Of a stretch of 64,000 nt of DNA, positions 45,235 to 53,229 are shown in pieces. Each line of letters starts with the position of its first letter. Position 1 is the first letter of the stretch. The notes below the pieces were generated by a model, which made no database searches, was not told where the DNA came from, and saw nothing but the letters and a program-made list of their open reading frames with translations. This DNA comes from Sphingobacterium arenae. Lineage in GTDB: Bacteria; Bacteroidota; Bacteroidia; Sphingobacteriales; Sphingobacteriaceae. The DNA lies in NCBI RefSeq assembly GCF_014692505.1, contig NZ_JACNYK010000001.1:567922-631921 (forward strand). Direction: 5' to 3'. The position numbers and the translations under genes are program-made.

Positions 45235-45534
45235 ATGAAAACAAGCATTTTGTCTATGTTTCAACTGACCTTTATATATTTTATTAATTTTCCTATCGCG
45301 TATAGTGATAGGAATTATCATGGTGCGAGTATAAAACCTACTCAAATATCTGTTCAAGAAACGGGGAAAACAGATTCGTTGCTAAATAAGCGGTTAAAAT
45401 ATTCTATATATATATCTATGTCGGAATATATATCTATGTCGGAGTATAGCAGAGTATATATGAAACTTCCGGATCAGGATAGTGTATTATTAGAACTGCC
45501 GGTGCGATGGCATCCCAGAGATCAACATCGGTGA
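45235..45534 (+). pseudogene. Truncated duplicate of the 42784-43263 lipoprotein gene
   Basis: From 45286 to 45531 the sequence repeats 43033-43260 almost base for base, encoding the same C-terminal half (IKPTQISVQETGKTDSLLNK to LLELPVRWHP). The lipobox half is replaced by an unrelated hydrophobic N-terminus (start at ATG 45235 or TTG 45208). A short in-frame duplication gives ISMSEY twice. It could be a decaying orphan immunity copy or still make a membrane-anchored variant. A further decayed echo of the 3' end (GATGGCATCCTAGA) appears near 45590. Confidence 0.65.
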
Positions 45535-45632
45535 AGACTGGTATTTAGCGCGTTTATAGTTTTTATTTAATTATGGAAAAGTGAGCGAGATGGCATCCTA
45601 GAAAAAGAGTTAATCATTAATAGACAGCAAAT

Positions 45633-46464
45633 ATGATCCATATTCTTTTTATCATACCGCTGCTGTTAGCCTGTGGCTCTAACAAGAGCGAAAGAATATC
45701 TGATTTCGCTAAAGATAAACCGCAATCTGCCTATACTAATGTTGATACACTTAAAAAAGCAAACGATCACCAAAAGCGTTTACAGTTCCATTGTTCTTTG
45801 AAAGATCGTCATGCGAGGAGATGAACTCTTTTTTAATACCTACCGCGGACGTTTTGCGAAAGCAAGAATTGTTAAAGATTCAAAAGGACGATTGAAGATT
45901 ACGAATGTACGTGGTAATATCAATCTGTCTCATTACAAAGAGTCAAAGTTTAGCGATGTGGATTTCTATTTCATTTCGGACGGGGAATCAATCCTGCTGG
46001 AGAAAAACATGAACGGTAAGCCTGCTGATACGTTACGATATGTACTGATCAATAAACGAATAAACAGTATAACGTATCCGACGGCTGAGGCCTATTTATT
46101 GTTAAACAGTTCTTTTGAGTTTTCAAACTCACTTCAGCCGTATTTTAAGACATTCGAAATCGAATTTAAATTGGATGGAACAGTAATTTCACCGTTGTGG
46201 AAGGCGTATACTATACTTCGAAAGGGAAACATGATTGAAAATGTGAAGATGGACTATATGGCAAGTTCTGTATTGGAATTAGTAGATAAAAAAGGTGTTA
46301 AAACATCTAAAATGCTGCTTGTTCATAGTCCATCGGAATTTAGGCTTTACGATTTCACTTTGAGTGACAAGCGTGTATATCATTTGGATAATACGTCCTA
46401 TTGGATTTTAAGACCTATGACAAAACATGTTGATTCAATCCATAATTTCTATGAACGGTTTTGA
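45633..46464 (+). pseudogene. Frameshifted lipoprotein gene (orphan immunity-like)
   Basis: A lipoprotein start (IPLLLACGSNKSER, Cys14) runs 63 codons from 45633 to a TGA ending at 45824. A different frame beginning at ATG 45811 continues for 217 codons to 46464 (FFNTYRGRFAKARIVKDSKG...) with no signal of its own. The 14-bp overlap and the complementary halves suggest one gene of about 277 codons broken by a frameshift near 45802-45822. Two separate overlapping genes are the alternative. No family recognised. It sits in a row of immunity-like genes after effector 3. Confidence 0.55.
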
Positions 46465-46475
46465 AATATCGGGCT

Positions 46476-46976
46476 ATGCAAAATTATAAACACACATTTA
46501 TTATTGTACTGACTATTGTAGCAGTTCTTCTGGGGTACGAACTATTACGGAGAAAGGTCGGTAGTTTTGCCGGATCCTATCCTTTTGCTGAAAAGTGGGA
46601 GATAGCCGCTCCGCTGGACAGCGTTAAAAGTGCCATAGTTAAATTAAAAAATAATGATCCAATGCTTTTTCCTGCACAGGACGTATTACAGTTTGATATT
46701 GATCATACGGGATATTATTCGAAAGTGGATTTCTATTACGAAGATAGTCAGCAGGTTGTCAAAACGCTACTACGGGAAAGAAAGAGCGGTGAAACAACGC
46801 TGACTTTAGTTGAGTTTGAAAAAAGCGAAAATGGCGAGTTAAAAAAAATGAACAGAGATTTTAATTATTTCGACAACAGGAAGGAAATCAAAAAATTTGA
46901 GCGGTTGATCTATGATGAAATTATCGAAAAGCTAAATGGGAGCGCTATTCAATCTAGAACAAAGGCTGTAAGGTAG
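46476..46976 (+). CDS. Small membrane-anchored protein of unknown function
   Basis: About 166 residues from ATG 46476 (an upstream TTG at 46461 would overlap the previous stop). A single N-terminal TM (TFIIVLTIVAVLLGYELLRR) anchors a domain that would face the periplasm and is rich in charged residues (VDFYYEDSQQVVKTLLRERK). No family recognised. It closes the row of small exported or membrane genes downstream of the three effectors and may be an orphan immunity protein, by position only. Confidence 0.55.
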   Translation: MQNYKHTFIIVLTIVAVLLGYELLRRKVGSFAGSYPFAEKWEIAAPLDSVKSAIVKLKNNDPMLFPAQDVLQFDIDHTGYYSKVDFYYEDSQQVVKTLLRERKSGETTLTLVEFEKSENGELKKMNRDFNYFDNRKEIKKFERLIYDEIIEKLNGSAIQSRTKAVR

Positions 46977-47094
46977 TTTGCAAGGTAGATGAGTTTATTG
47001 GCTTCATAATATTAAATAATTTTTACAAATAAGCACGTGGTCAATGGCAGGATTATTAACTTTACCATTAACATCATTTACAAGCTATCGTAAT

Positions 47095-48009
47095 ATGGAA
47101 CAGCATACAGATTTTGAAGTCATCATCGTAGGGGGCAGCTATGCTGGCTTGTCTGCCGCGATGTCACTCGGGCGGTCACTGCGTAACGTGTTGATTATTG
47201 ACAGTGGTTTACCCTGCAACAGACAGACACCGCACTCCCATAATTTCCTTACGCAGGATGGCGAAAAACCGAGTGCGATTGCAGCCAAAGGTAAAGCACA
47301 GGTGTTGGCGTACGAAACCGTGACATTTCATCATGGTATTGCCATCAGTGGAAAGGAAATCGAAAATGGTTTTGAAGTCACAACGGAGAAAGGCGCAAAG
47401 TTTGCAGCAAAGAAATTGATCTTTGCAACAGGCATAAAAGATATCATGCCCGATATTAAAGGTTTTGCGGCATGTTGGGGCATCTCCGTTATCCATTGTC
47501 CCTATTGCCACGGCTATGAAGTCCGGGGGCTTAAGACAGGATTGCTGGCCAATGGCGAACGTGCCTTTCATTTATCGGGTATGATCAATAATCTAACCGA
47601 TGATCTTACCCTGCTTACAAACGGCAAACCGGATTTCGATACCGGACAATTGACCACGCTCGAAAACAACGGTATTTCGATAGAGGACCGGGCGATAGAC
47701 GAAATCATCCATGAAAATGGTTATGTCAAAAGTGCTCTTTTTAAAGATGGGACCACACGTGATTTTGAGGCTATTTATGCCGCAATTCCATTTGAACAGC
47801 ACTCCGATATCCCGGCTACGATAGGCTGCGAACTAACGGAATTCGGATATTTAAAAGTAGATGATTTTTACAAAACAACAGTGCCAGGTGTATACGCATG
47901 TGGTGATAATACGGCTATGATGCGATCGGTAGCTAACGCCGTTTTCGCCGGAAATATGACCGGTGCGATGGTGAATAAAGAACTTACCGATGAGCGATTC
48001 CTTCCTTAA
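47095..48009 (+). CDS. NAD(P)/FAD-dependent oxidoreductase, thioredoxin-reductase-like
   Basis: 305 residues from ATG 47095; an in-frame ATG at 47044 would add 17 unlikely residues. It has a FAD-binding motif (VIIVGGSYAGLSAAMSLGRS), a redox-active pair Cys135/Cys138 in HCPYCHGYE, and the C-terminal FAD block TTVPGVYACGDNTAM. Family relatives include thioredoxin reductases and the small TrxR-like enzymes that oxidise dithiols. The usual GxGxxA NADPH motif is weak (LLANGERAFHL in its place), so its electron donor is uncertain. It stands alone between the toxin-like island and PUL3. Confidence 0.88.
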   Translation: MEQHTDFEVIIVGGSYAGLSAAMSLGRSLRNVLIIDSGLPCNRQTPHSHNFLTQDGEKPSAIAAKGKAQVLAYETVTFHHGIAISGKEIENGFEVTTEKGAKFAAKKLIFATGIKDIMPDIKGFAACWGISVIHCPYCHGYEVRGLKTGLLANGERAFHLSGMINNLTDDLTLLTNGKPDFDTGQLTTLENNGISIEDRAIDEIIHENGYVKSALFKDGTTRDFEAIYAAIPFEQHSDIPATIGCELTEFGYLKVDDFYKTTVPGVYACGDNTAMMRSVANAVFAGNMTGAMVNKELTDERFLP

Positions 48010-48284
48010 TCTTCCATTTTGTACATGTACATAGCCCCGCCCACCATGTACTTAACGACTATGTACAGTGACATAATCAACAAAGCAATGTAGTTGTTGG
48101 TTTTGAACAGTGTCAAAATACACTTGTTGCCTGACATGGCGACAATGTCCTTTGAATGGTCAATGACCGCACGGTACTGTTCAGAGAAGTTCCGTGCGTC
48201 GACGACGTTGTCCTTGTAGCGGATGGCAAAGTCACGGGACATCGTCAATAGCTCACCTGACATGTCGACTTTGTTTCGGCACAA
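48006..48284 (-). CDS. Doubtful small membrane ORF in a GTAC-rich spacer
   Basis: A 92-codon frame on the minus strand overlapping the oxidoreductase stop by 4 bp. It would encode a C-terminal hydrophobic segment (NNYIALLIMSLYIVVKYMVG) and no known domain. It may be a chance frame in a sequence rich in ATGTAC and ACATGTC words. I keep it only as a possibility. Confidence 0.25.
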   Translation of the reverse strand: MCRNKVDMSGELLTMSRDFAIRYKDNVVDARNFSEQYRAVIDHSKDIVAMSGNKCILTLFKTNNYIALLIMSLYIVVKYMVGGAMYMYKMED

Positions 48285-48365
48285 AGCAGACCTGTTACGT
48301 GCAGGTATTCACATGTACTGTGCAGGCATTCACATGTACATGTACATAATGGATAAGAATCATTA
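48010..48365. other. Spacer with repeated ATGTAC words and an imperfect direct repeat
   Basis: GTAC occurs eight times in about 350 bp, including the palindrome GTACATGTAC near 48021 and again near 48335. GCAGGTATTCACATGTAC (48301-48318) and GCAGGCATTCACATGTAC (48322-48339) form an 18-bp direct repeat with one mismatch and a 21-bp period. It lies between the oxidoreductase stop and the end of the minus-strand PUL3 operon. No terminator hairpin with a T-run was found. Confidence 0.6.
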
Positions 48366-49472
48366 TTACTGCTCCAATAAGGCATTCACACACCACAGAT
48401 AGGGGAACTGTCCGTGGAAATCACCCGTTCTGCGCGGACGGTCGTAATAATATTGTTTATCGTTCTTTTTGTTTGTACCAACGCAAACCTCCGATACGCT
48501 CCCTTTTTCATCCACATAATCTACCAACGCTAACCAAGCCTTACGGGCTGCCGGAGCATACTCTTTTGAATCCAACCAACCTTGTTTCACGCCGGTGATG
48601 AATGCGTACGCAAACATCGCAGACCCCGATGTCTCCGCCCAACAATCAGCCTCGTCGATTAACTGGTTCCACATACCATTCGGCTGTTGGTATTGTTTTA
48701 AGCTTGCCATCATCTTGCGATACCCTTCCAAAATACGTGGACGGTATTCGCTGTCCTCCGGTAAGTAGCGTAGCAGCTCTGTTACTCCTGCGGCCATCCA
48801 TCCGTTGCCACGTCCCCAGTAGAATGGAACATCAGGCGCATGGTAGAAAAGGCCGTTAGGGCGCTGCAACTCATCCAGGTAAAGCACCATTTCCTTCGCT
48901 GCGCGGTCAATGTACTTCCGATCGCCCGTCACTTTGTAGGCTTCGCTCTGCACAATCGTGATCATATACATGTCATCTATCCAAAGGCGTGTTTGCCAAG
49001 AATAGCCTTTGTCTGCCCAAGCTTTCTCCTCTGGCTTAGCATGTGCAGGTACTTCCCATTGCGTGTCTGCGTATGGTAAACCAAGATCGAAGTAGCGTTT
49101 GTCTTCGGTGATTCGATACAGTGTTAAGGGCAGGCTGCCGAACATATTCAGATCCACGTGGTTCTTAATGGGGAGCAACTCCCTGTCTTTGCCAAACAAG
49201 AGTTCAAATCGGTTTTTTAAGTATGTCGTCAGGAGCTCATCCTTCGTTAATTCTGCAAAATTAAGCCCACTTTTCCAGTAAAAAGTCTGTGGATAACCAA
49301 TCCATTTGCCGGCATGCAACGCGTTACCCATATACACAAAACGATAGGCGATCAGCTTGCCAACTTCCTCCGGCGAATAGCCCTTCGGAAAATCCGTCAG
49401 TTCTTTATGTTGGGCAATAGTGGCCTGCAACGAGCAGGCGATTAACAACAAAAGGAATAATTTTTTAAGCAT
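48366..49472 (-). CDS. GH105-family unsaturated glucuronyl/galacturonyl hydrolase
   Basis: A 368-residue exported (alpha/alpha)6-barrel enzyme (signal ending CSLQATIAQ). GH105/GH88 features are NHVDLNMFGSLPLTLY, the catalytic Asp region RLWIDDMYMITIVQ, and GLFYHAPDVPFYWGRGNGWM near the sugar site. GH105 hydrates the enol ether of 4,5-unsaturated uronic acids left by polysaccharide lyases. No lyase gene is seen in the window. It is the last gene of the PUL3 minus-strand operon and a close paralogue of the gene at 50686-51792. Confidence 0.9.
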   Translation of the reverse strand: MLKKLFLLLLIACSLQATIAQHKELTDFPKGYSPEEVGKLIAYRFVYMGNALHAGKWIGYPQTFYWKSGLNFAELTKDELLTTYLKNRFELLFGKDRELLPIKNHVDLNMFGSLPLTLYRITEDKRYFDLGLPYADTQWEVPAHAKPEEKAWADKGYSWQTRLWIDDMYMITIVQSEAYKVTGDRKYIDRAAKEMVLYLDELQRPNGLFYHAPDVPFYWGRGNGWMAAGVTELLRYLPEDSEYRPRILEGYRKMMASLKQYQQPNGMWNQLIDEADCWAETSGSAMFAYAFITGVKQGWLDSKEYAPAARKAWLALVDYVDEKGSVSEVCVGTNKKNDKQYYYDRPRRTGDFHGQFPYLWCVNALLEQ

Positions 49473-49507
49473 AATATTGATTTTTATAAACGTATCTTAT
49501 ATAATTT

Positions 49508-50635
49508 TTAACGACTGATTTTTGGGTCATAAATAGCCACACCTACTTGACTATCGGCGCAGCCGTAGTACAAAAACCATTTGTCCTTGAAGTAAGCAAG
49601 TCCTTGGATAAATACCGTGCCATCGGGATATTGGCCGCTTTTTTCGAAAGGTTCGGTGGGTACAAAAAAAGGTTTGTCTAACCGGTCGATAACCTTCGAA
49701 GGATTGTCGAGATCAAATAACACCTGACCTGCAGCATATGTATTGGCCGTATAGTTTGTATCTCTGCCATCGTTCCCTTTATTTTTACCATTGTACAGCA
49801 CCAAAATGCCTTGTTCGGTCAGGAGAGCAGGAGGACCGCATTCGGTTAAATCACTATCGAAATAACCTCTTCGTGGTGTGACAACTAAATCCAGTCCGCC
49901 CGTATCATTTAAGGTAGGTATCCAGTTGATGAGGTCGTCCGATGTAGCAATATTCATATAACGCTCGCCCCAATACATCATGTACTTTCCATTGACCTTG
50001 GTAATGACCTGCTTGCCATTATCTAACTTCGTAACCACAGAGCCCGATTTGCAGAAGAGATCTTTAAATCTACCGTTATGGGCAGTCTGGAAAGCAGGTC
50101 CGTGCTTGGTCCAGTTTTTTAAGTCACGGGAGGTTGCTACAGCCAAGCGGGCAACCTTTCGGTTCCATTGCGTGTAGAGCATCACATAAAGACCGTCCGC
50201 TGTGACAGCGATACGTGGATCTTCACAACCGCCAGGCCATTCATTTTCTTTCTGTCCATCTTCATCCGGATAAAAGACCGGTTTCTTGTCGCGCTTCATG
50301 TGAATACCGTCTTTACTTTCGGCAATTCCGATACGGGACGTACGTTTGCCGATACCCATGCCGGATTTGTCTTCGCCACGATAAAGGACGTATATGCGAT
50401 TATTCTTCACGACGGCTGCGGGGTTGAAAATGTCGCCCGCCTCCCAAGCGATTTCTTGCTTGCTCATGGGATCAAAAAAGGTGTTGTTTGGATCGGGAGA
50501 GATGATGGGATTGACACCGACCGGTCGTATAAAGGGCCCCAACGCCCAGTCCGGAAGCTGATGTTGCGCTTGCACGAACGACGCAACAAAAAATGAAGCA
50601 AGAAGAAGCCGTAGCCGTAAGACACCGAAATTCAT
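49508..50635 (-). CDS. GH130-like glycoside phosphorylase or hydrolase
   Basis: A 375-residue exported five-bladed propeller (signal ending ASFVQAQ). GH130 landmarks are FNPAAVVKNNRIYVLYRGED, the catalytic-Asp motif GGCEDPRIAVTADGLYV, and a final blade LYYGCADSQVGVAIYD. Cytoplasmic GH130 members are mannoside phosphorylases. Exported ones in Bacteroidota often belong to subgroups with hydrolase activity because the phosphate-binding residues are lost. Which applies here is unresolved. It sits between two GH105 paralogues. Confidence 0.82.
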   Translation of the reverse strand: MNFGVLRLRLLLASFFVASFVQAQHQLPDWALGPFIRPVGVNPIISPDPNNTFFDPMSKQEIAWEAGDIFNPAAVVKNNRIYVLYRGEDKSGMGIGKRTSRIGIAESKDGIHMKRDKKPVFYPDEDGQKENEWPGGCEDPRIAVTADGLYVMLYTQWNRKVARLAVATSRDLKNWTKHGPAFQTAHNGRFKDLFCKSGSVVTKLDNGKQVITKVNGKYMMYWGERYMNIATSDDLINWIPTLNDTGGLDLVVTPRRGYFDSDLTECGPPALLTEQGILVLYNGKNKGNDGRDTNYTANTYAAGQVLFDLDNPSKVIDRLDKPFFVPTEPFEKSGQYPDGTVFIQGLAYFKDKWFLYYGCADSQVGVAIYDPKISR

Positions 50636-50685
50636 ACTGTTTATTTATAAAGGAATGATAAAATATAATTTATTAATATTTGAAA

Positions 50686-51792
50686 TTATTTCCCCAGTAG
50701 AGCAGCCGCACACCAAAGATAAGGCGCCTGTCCATGAAGATCTCCCGGATTACGCGGGCGGTCATAGTAGTATTGCTTGTCGTTCTTTTTTCCCGTTCCG
50801 ATGCAAATCTCTGTCACGTTATTACGATCGTCAATAAAAGGGATCATCGCTAGCCATGCCTTGCGCGCTGCTGGTGCATATTCGGCCGCATCCAACCAAC
50901 CTTCCTGCACACCGACAATAAAAGCATAGGTGAACATAGCTGTTCCAGAAGTTTCAGCCCAAAATGTAGGTTCATCGATCAATTGATTCCACATGCCGCT
51001 CGGTTGCTGGTGTTCTTTCAAGCTTTTCATCATCTTTAAGTAGCCTTCCATGATACGCGGACGATCGGGATGATCTTCGGGCATCATACGCATGAGATCG
51101 GGCATACCGACTGCCATCCAGCCGTCGCCACGTGCCCAATAATAAGGTACGTCCGGTGCATGGTAGAACAGTCCGTTCGGGCGTTGCAACTCATCCAGAT
51201 ACATCACCATTTCTTTGGCTGCGCGGTCTAGGTATTTCTTGTCTCCGGTCACTTTATAGGCTTCACCCTGGACCACGGTAATCATGTACATATCATCGAT
51301 CCAAAGACGCGTCTGCCAAGAATAGCCTTTATTTGCCCAAGCCTTCTCCTCTGCTTTGGCATTTGGAGGGACTTCCCATTGGGTATCTGCATACTTTAAG
51401 CCTAATTCTTTGTAACGCTCATCCTTGTTGATTTGATAGAGTTTCAACGCAAGACTTCCGAACATATTGTAGTCTACGTGGTTCATTGGTGGTAATAATG
51501 ATTTTTCATACGTAAAAAATGGTTCGAACTTGTTCTCTAGTTGTTTAATGAGTTTTTTGTCATTTGTTTTCAAGGCGTAATCCAACGCCCCATTCCAGGC
51601 GCAGACGCTAGCGTAATGCATCCATTTCCCTGCATAAAGGTCATGTCGGCTACCAACAAAATGATCGGCTAACCGTTTTCCGACTTCCTTCGGTGTTGAT
51701 CCTTTTGGAAAACTTTTTAATGAATTATCTTGAGCAAATAACAGCTGCAGCGAACATACTGCAATGAATAATGAAAATAGCTTTTTTAACAT
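50686..51792 (-). CDS. GH105-family unsaturated glucuronyl/galacturonyl hydrolase (paralogue)
   Basis: A 368-residue exported enzyme of the same length as the gene at 48366-49472. It is near-identical in key blocks (SWQTRLWIDDMYMITVVQGE; GLFYHAPDVPYYWARGDGWM; DKQYYYDRPRNPGD) but differs in the N-terminal barrel (SVCAWNGALDYALKTNDKKL) that shapes substrate entry. The two paralogues probably handle different unsaturated ends. It follows the sulfatase gene by 23 bp in the PUL3 operon. Confidence 0.9.
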   Translation of the reverse strand: MLKKLFSLFIAVCSLQLLFAQDNSLKSFPKGSTPKEVGKRLADHFVGSRHDLYAGKWMHYASVCAWNGALDYALKTNDKKLIKQLENKFEPFFTYEKSLLPPMNHVDYNMFGSLALKLYQINKDERYKELGLKYADTQWEVPPNAKAEEKAWANKGYSWQTRLWIDDMYMITVVQGEAYKVTGDKKYLDRAAKEMVMYLDELQRPNGLFYHAPDVPYYWARGDGWMAVGMPDLMRMMPEDHPDRPRIMEGYLKMMKSLKEHQQPSGMWNQLIDEPTFWAETSGTAMFTYAFIVGVQEGWLDAAEYAPAARKAWLAMIPFIDDRNNVTEICIGTGKKNDKQYYYDRPRNPGDLHGQAPYLWCAAALLGK

Positions 51793-51815
51793 AACGTTGT
51801 TTTTAGTGATTAGAT

Positions 51816-53219
51816 TTAGAATTTTGTATCCATGTTTACGCCTGAATCGCCTTGTTCTTTCATCCAGTTTTGTAAGCGACTCGTATATTGGGTGACTAAC
51901 GTTTTATAAGCGGGTATTTCCGCCAAATTCTTCAATTCATTAGGATCCTTTTGTAGATCGTAGAATTCAATTGCCGATTTGTGTGAAATACGATTTGTTA
52001 GCTCGGCTGCGGCTTTGTCGTATTTGGCTTCAGCTATCCAGGTAGGCCATACCAACGAAGGATCTTTGTCGTTCATCATCCATTTGATGGAATAGGTGGC
52101 TTCTGGTTTTAAATTTAAGATTAGTTTATACTGGTTGTCGCGTATACTGCGCATCGGATAGGCCGGACCTTCCGGAATGTTGTTGTGAATACCGAAAGCG
52201 ACGTCCCGGTGTGGTTTCTCTGGATGCGATAACACTTGTTTAAAACTCCGACCATCCAAACCTGTTATCGTTTTTCCCCCCGCAATATCGACAAGGGTAG
52301 GTGTAATATCTTCGTATTGTACGATCGCATCCGTTTCTATTTTAGCCTTCACTTTTTCTGGCCACCGAACGATCATGCCGCTTTTCTGTCCATAGTCGTA
52401 CAGCCCCCATTTACCGCCGGGAAATTGCGGTCCTTGTTCTCCCAGAAAAATAACGATGGTGTTTTTGTCCTGACCTGTCTTTGCTAACATTGCTAAAACA
52501 TCACCCACCTGATCGTCTAGTCGCCTAACCTCAGCTAAGTATTTGCGGAACTCTGTACGACTCTGGTCTGTATCGACCCAATGTGCGGGCAGTTTCAATT
52601 CCGCAGGGTTAAATTCACTCGGATCTCCAACCGTCCAGGGCGCATGCGGATTGTTACTCATGATGAACAGACAATAGGGCGAACCTTGCGTGATGTAGTG
52701 TTGAACACTGTCTAAAAAATAAACATCTGTTGGGGATACACAATTTGGTTCAAAACCATCGATGAGGTCGAAAGGAAAGATGGCTTTCGGTTTCGTCATG
52801 TGGTCTTTTCCGGTAAGCCCTACGCGATAGCCCAAATCCCCGAGATAATGAACAATGCTTTTTAGCCCTTTGTTTATCGGCTTATGATTCTGATAGGCAC
52901 CGTGGCGCGCTGGATATAAGCCAGTCAATAAGGAAGCCCGCGTAGGAATGCACATGGCTTCCGAAGCAATCATGGAATTGAACTTTAGTCCTTCCGATGC
53001 AAGGCGGTCGATATGTTTCGTCTCTAGATTTTTTCCACCGTAACAGCTAAGTTGCTGCACATCCAGATCGTCCGCCATGATGATGAGGAAGTTGGGTTTG
53101 TTGGGATCATGAGGCGTATTATTTGCACCTTGAGCAAAAGCCGTTTGTACATGTATTGCACATAGAAAGACGAATAATAGGCTTTGAAACCTATTATTCG
53201 TTTCGATAAAAATATCCAT
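51816..53219 (-). CDS. Exported type I sulfatase, heparan N-sulfatase-like (S1_8-type)
   Basis: A 467-residue sulfatase. Metal-binding start FLIIMADDLDVQQLSCYGG, formylglycine motif CIPTRASLLTGLYPARHG with Cys90, and GLTGKDHMTKP. In place of the usual SDNG motif it has FLGEQGPQFPGGKWGLYDYG, the EQG form seen in N-sulfoglucosamine-sulfohydrolase-like members. It probably desulfates a uronic-acid-containing glycan before or after GH105 action. It starts 10 bp after susD. Activity on N- or O-sulfate cannot be told from sequence. Confidence 0.9.
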   Translation of the reverse strand: MDIFIETNNRFQSLLFVFLCAIHVQTAFAQGANNTPHDPNKPNFLIIMADDLDVQQLSCYGGKNLETKHIDRLASEGLKFNSMIASEAMCIPTRASLLTGLYPARHGAYQNHKPINKGLKSIVHYLGDLGYRVGLTGKDHMTKPKAIFPFDLIDGFEPNCVSPTDVYFLDSVQHYITQGSPYCLFIMSNNPHAPWTVGDPSEFNPAELKLPAHWVDTDQSRTEFRKYLAEVRRLDDQVGDVLAMLAKTGQDKNTIVIFLGEQGPQFPGGKWGLYDYGQKSGMIVRWPEKVKAKIETDAIVQYEDITPTLVDIAGGKTITGLDGRSFKQVLSHPEKPHRDVAFGIHNNIPEGPAYPMRSIRDNQYKLILNLKPEATYSIKWMMNDKDPSLVWPTWIAEAKYDKAAAELTNRISHKSAIEFYDLQKDPNELKNLAEIPAYKTLVTQYTSRLQNWMKEQGDSGVNMDTKF

Positions 53220-53229
53220 ATCCTAACTG

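Noticed and set aside
32851..47094. Toxin-like island as an integrated mobile element
   Set aside because: No transposase, integrase, tRNA target or flanking direct repeats were found. Higher A+T content and duplications suggest past transfer but do not show an element.
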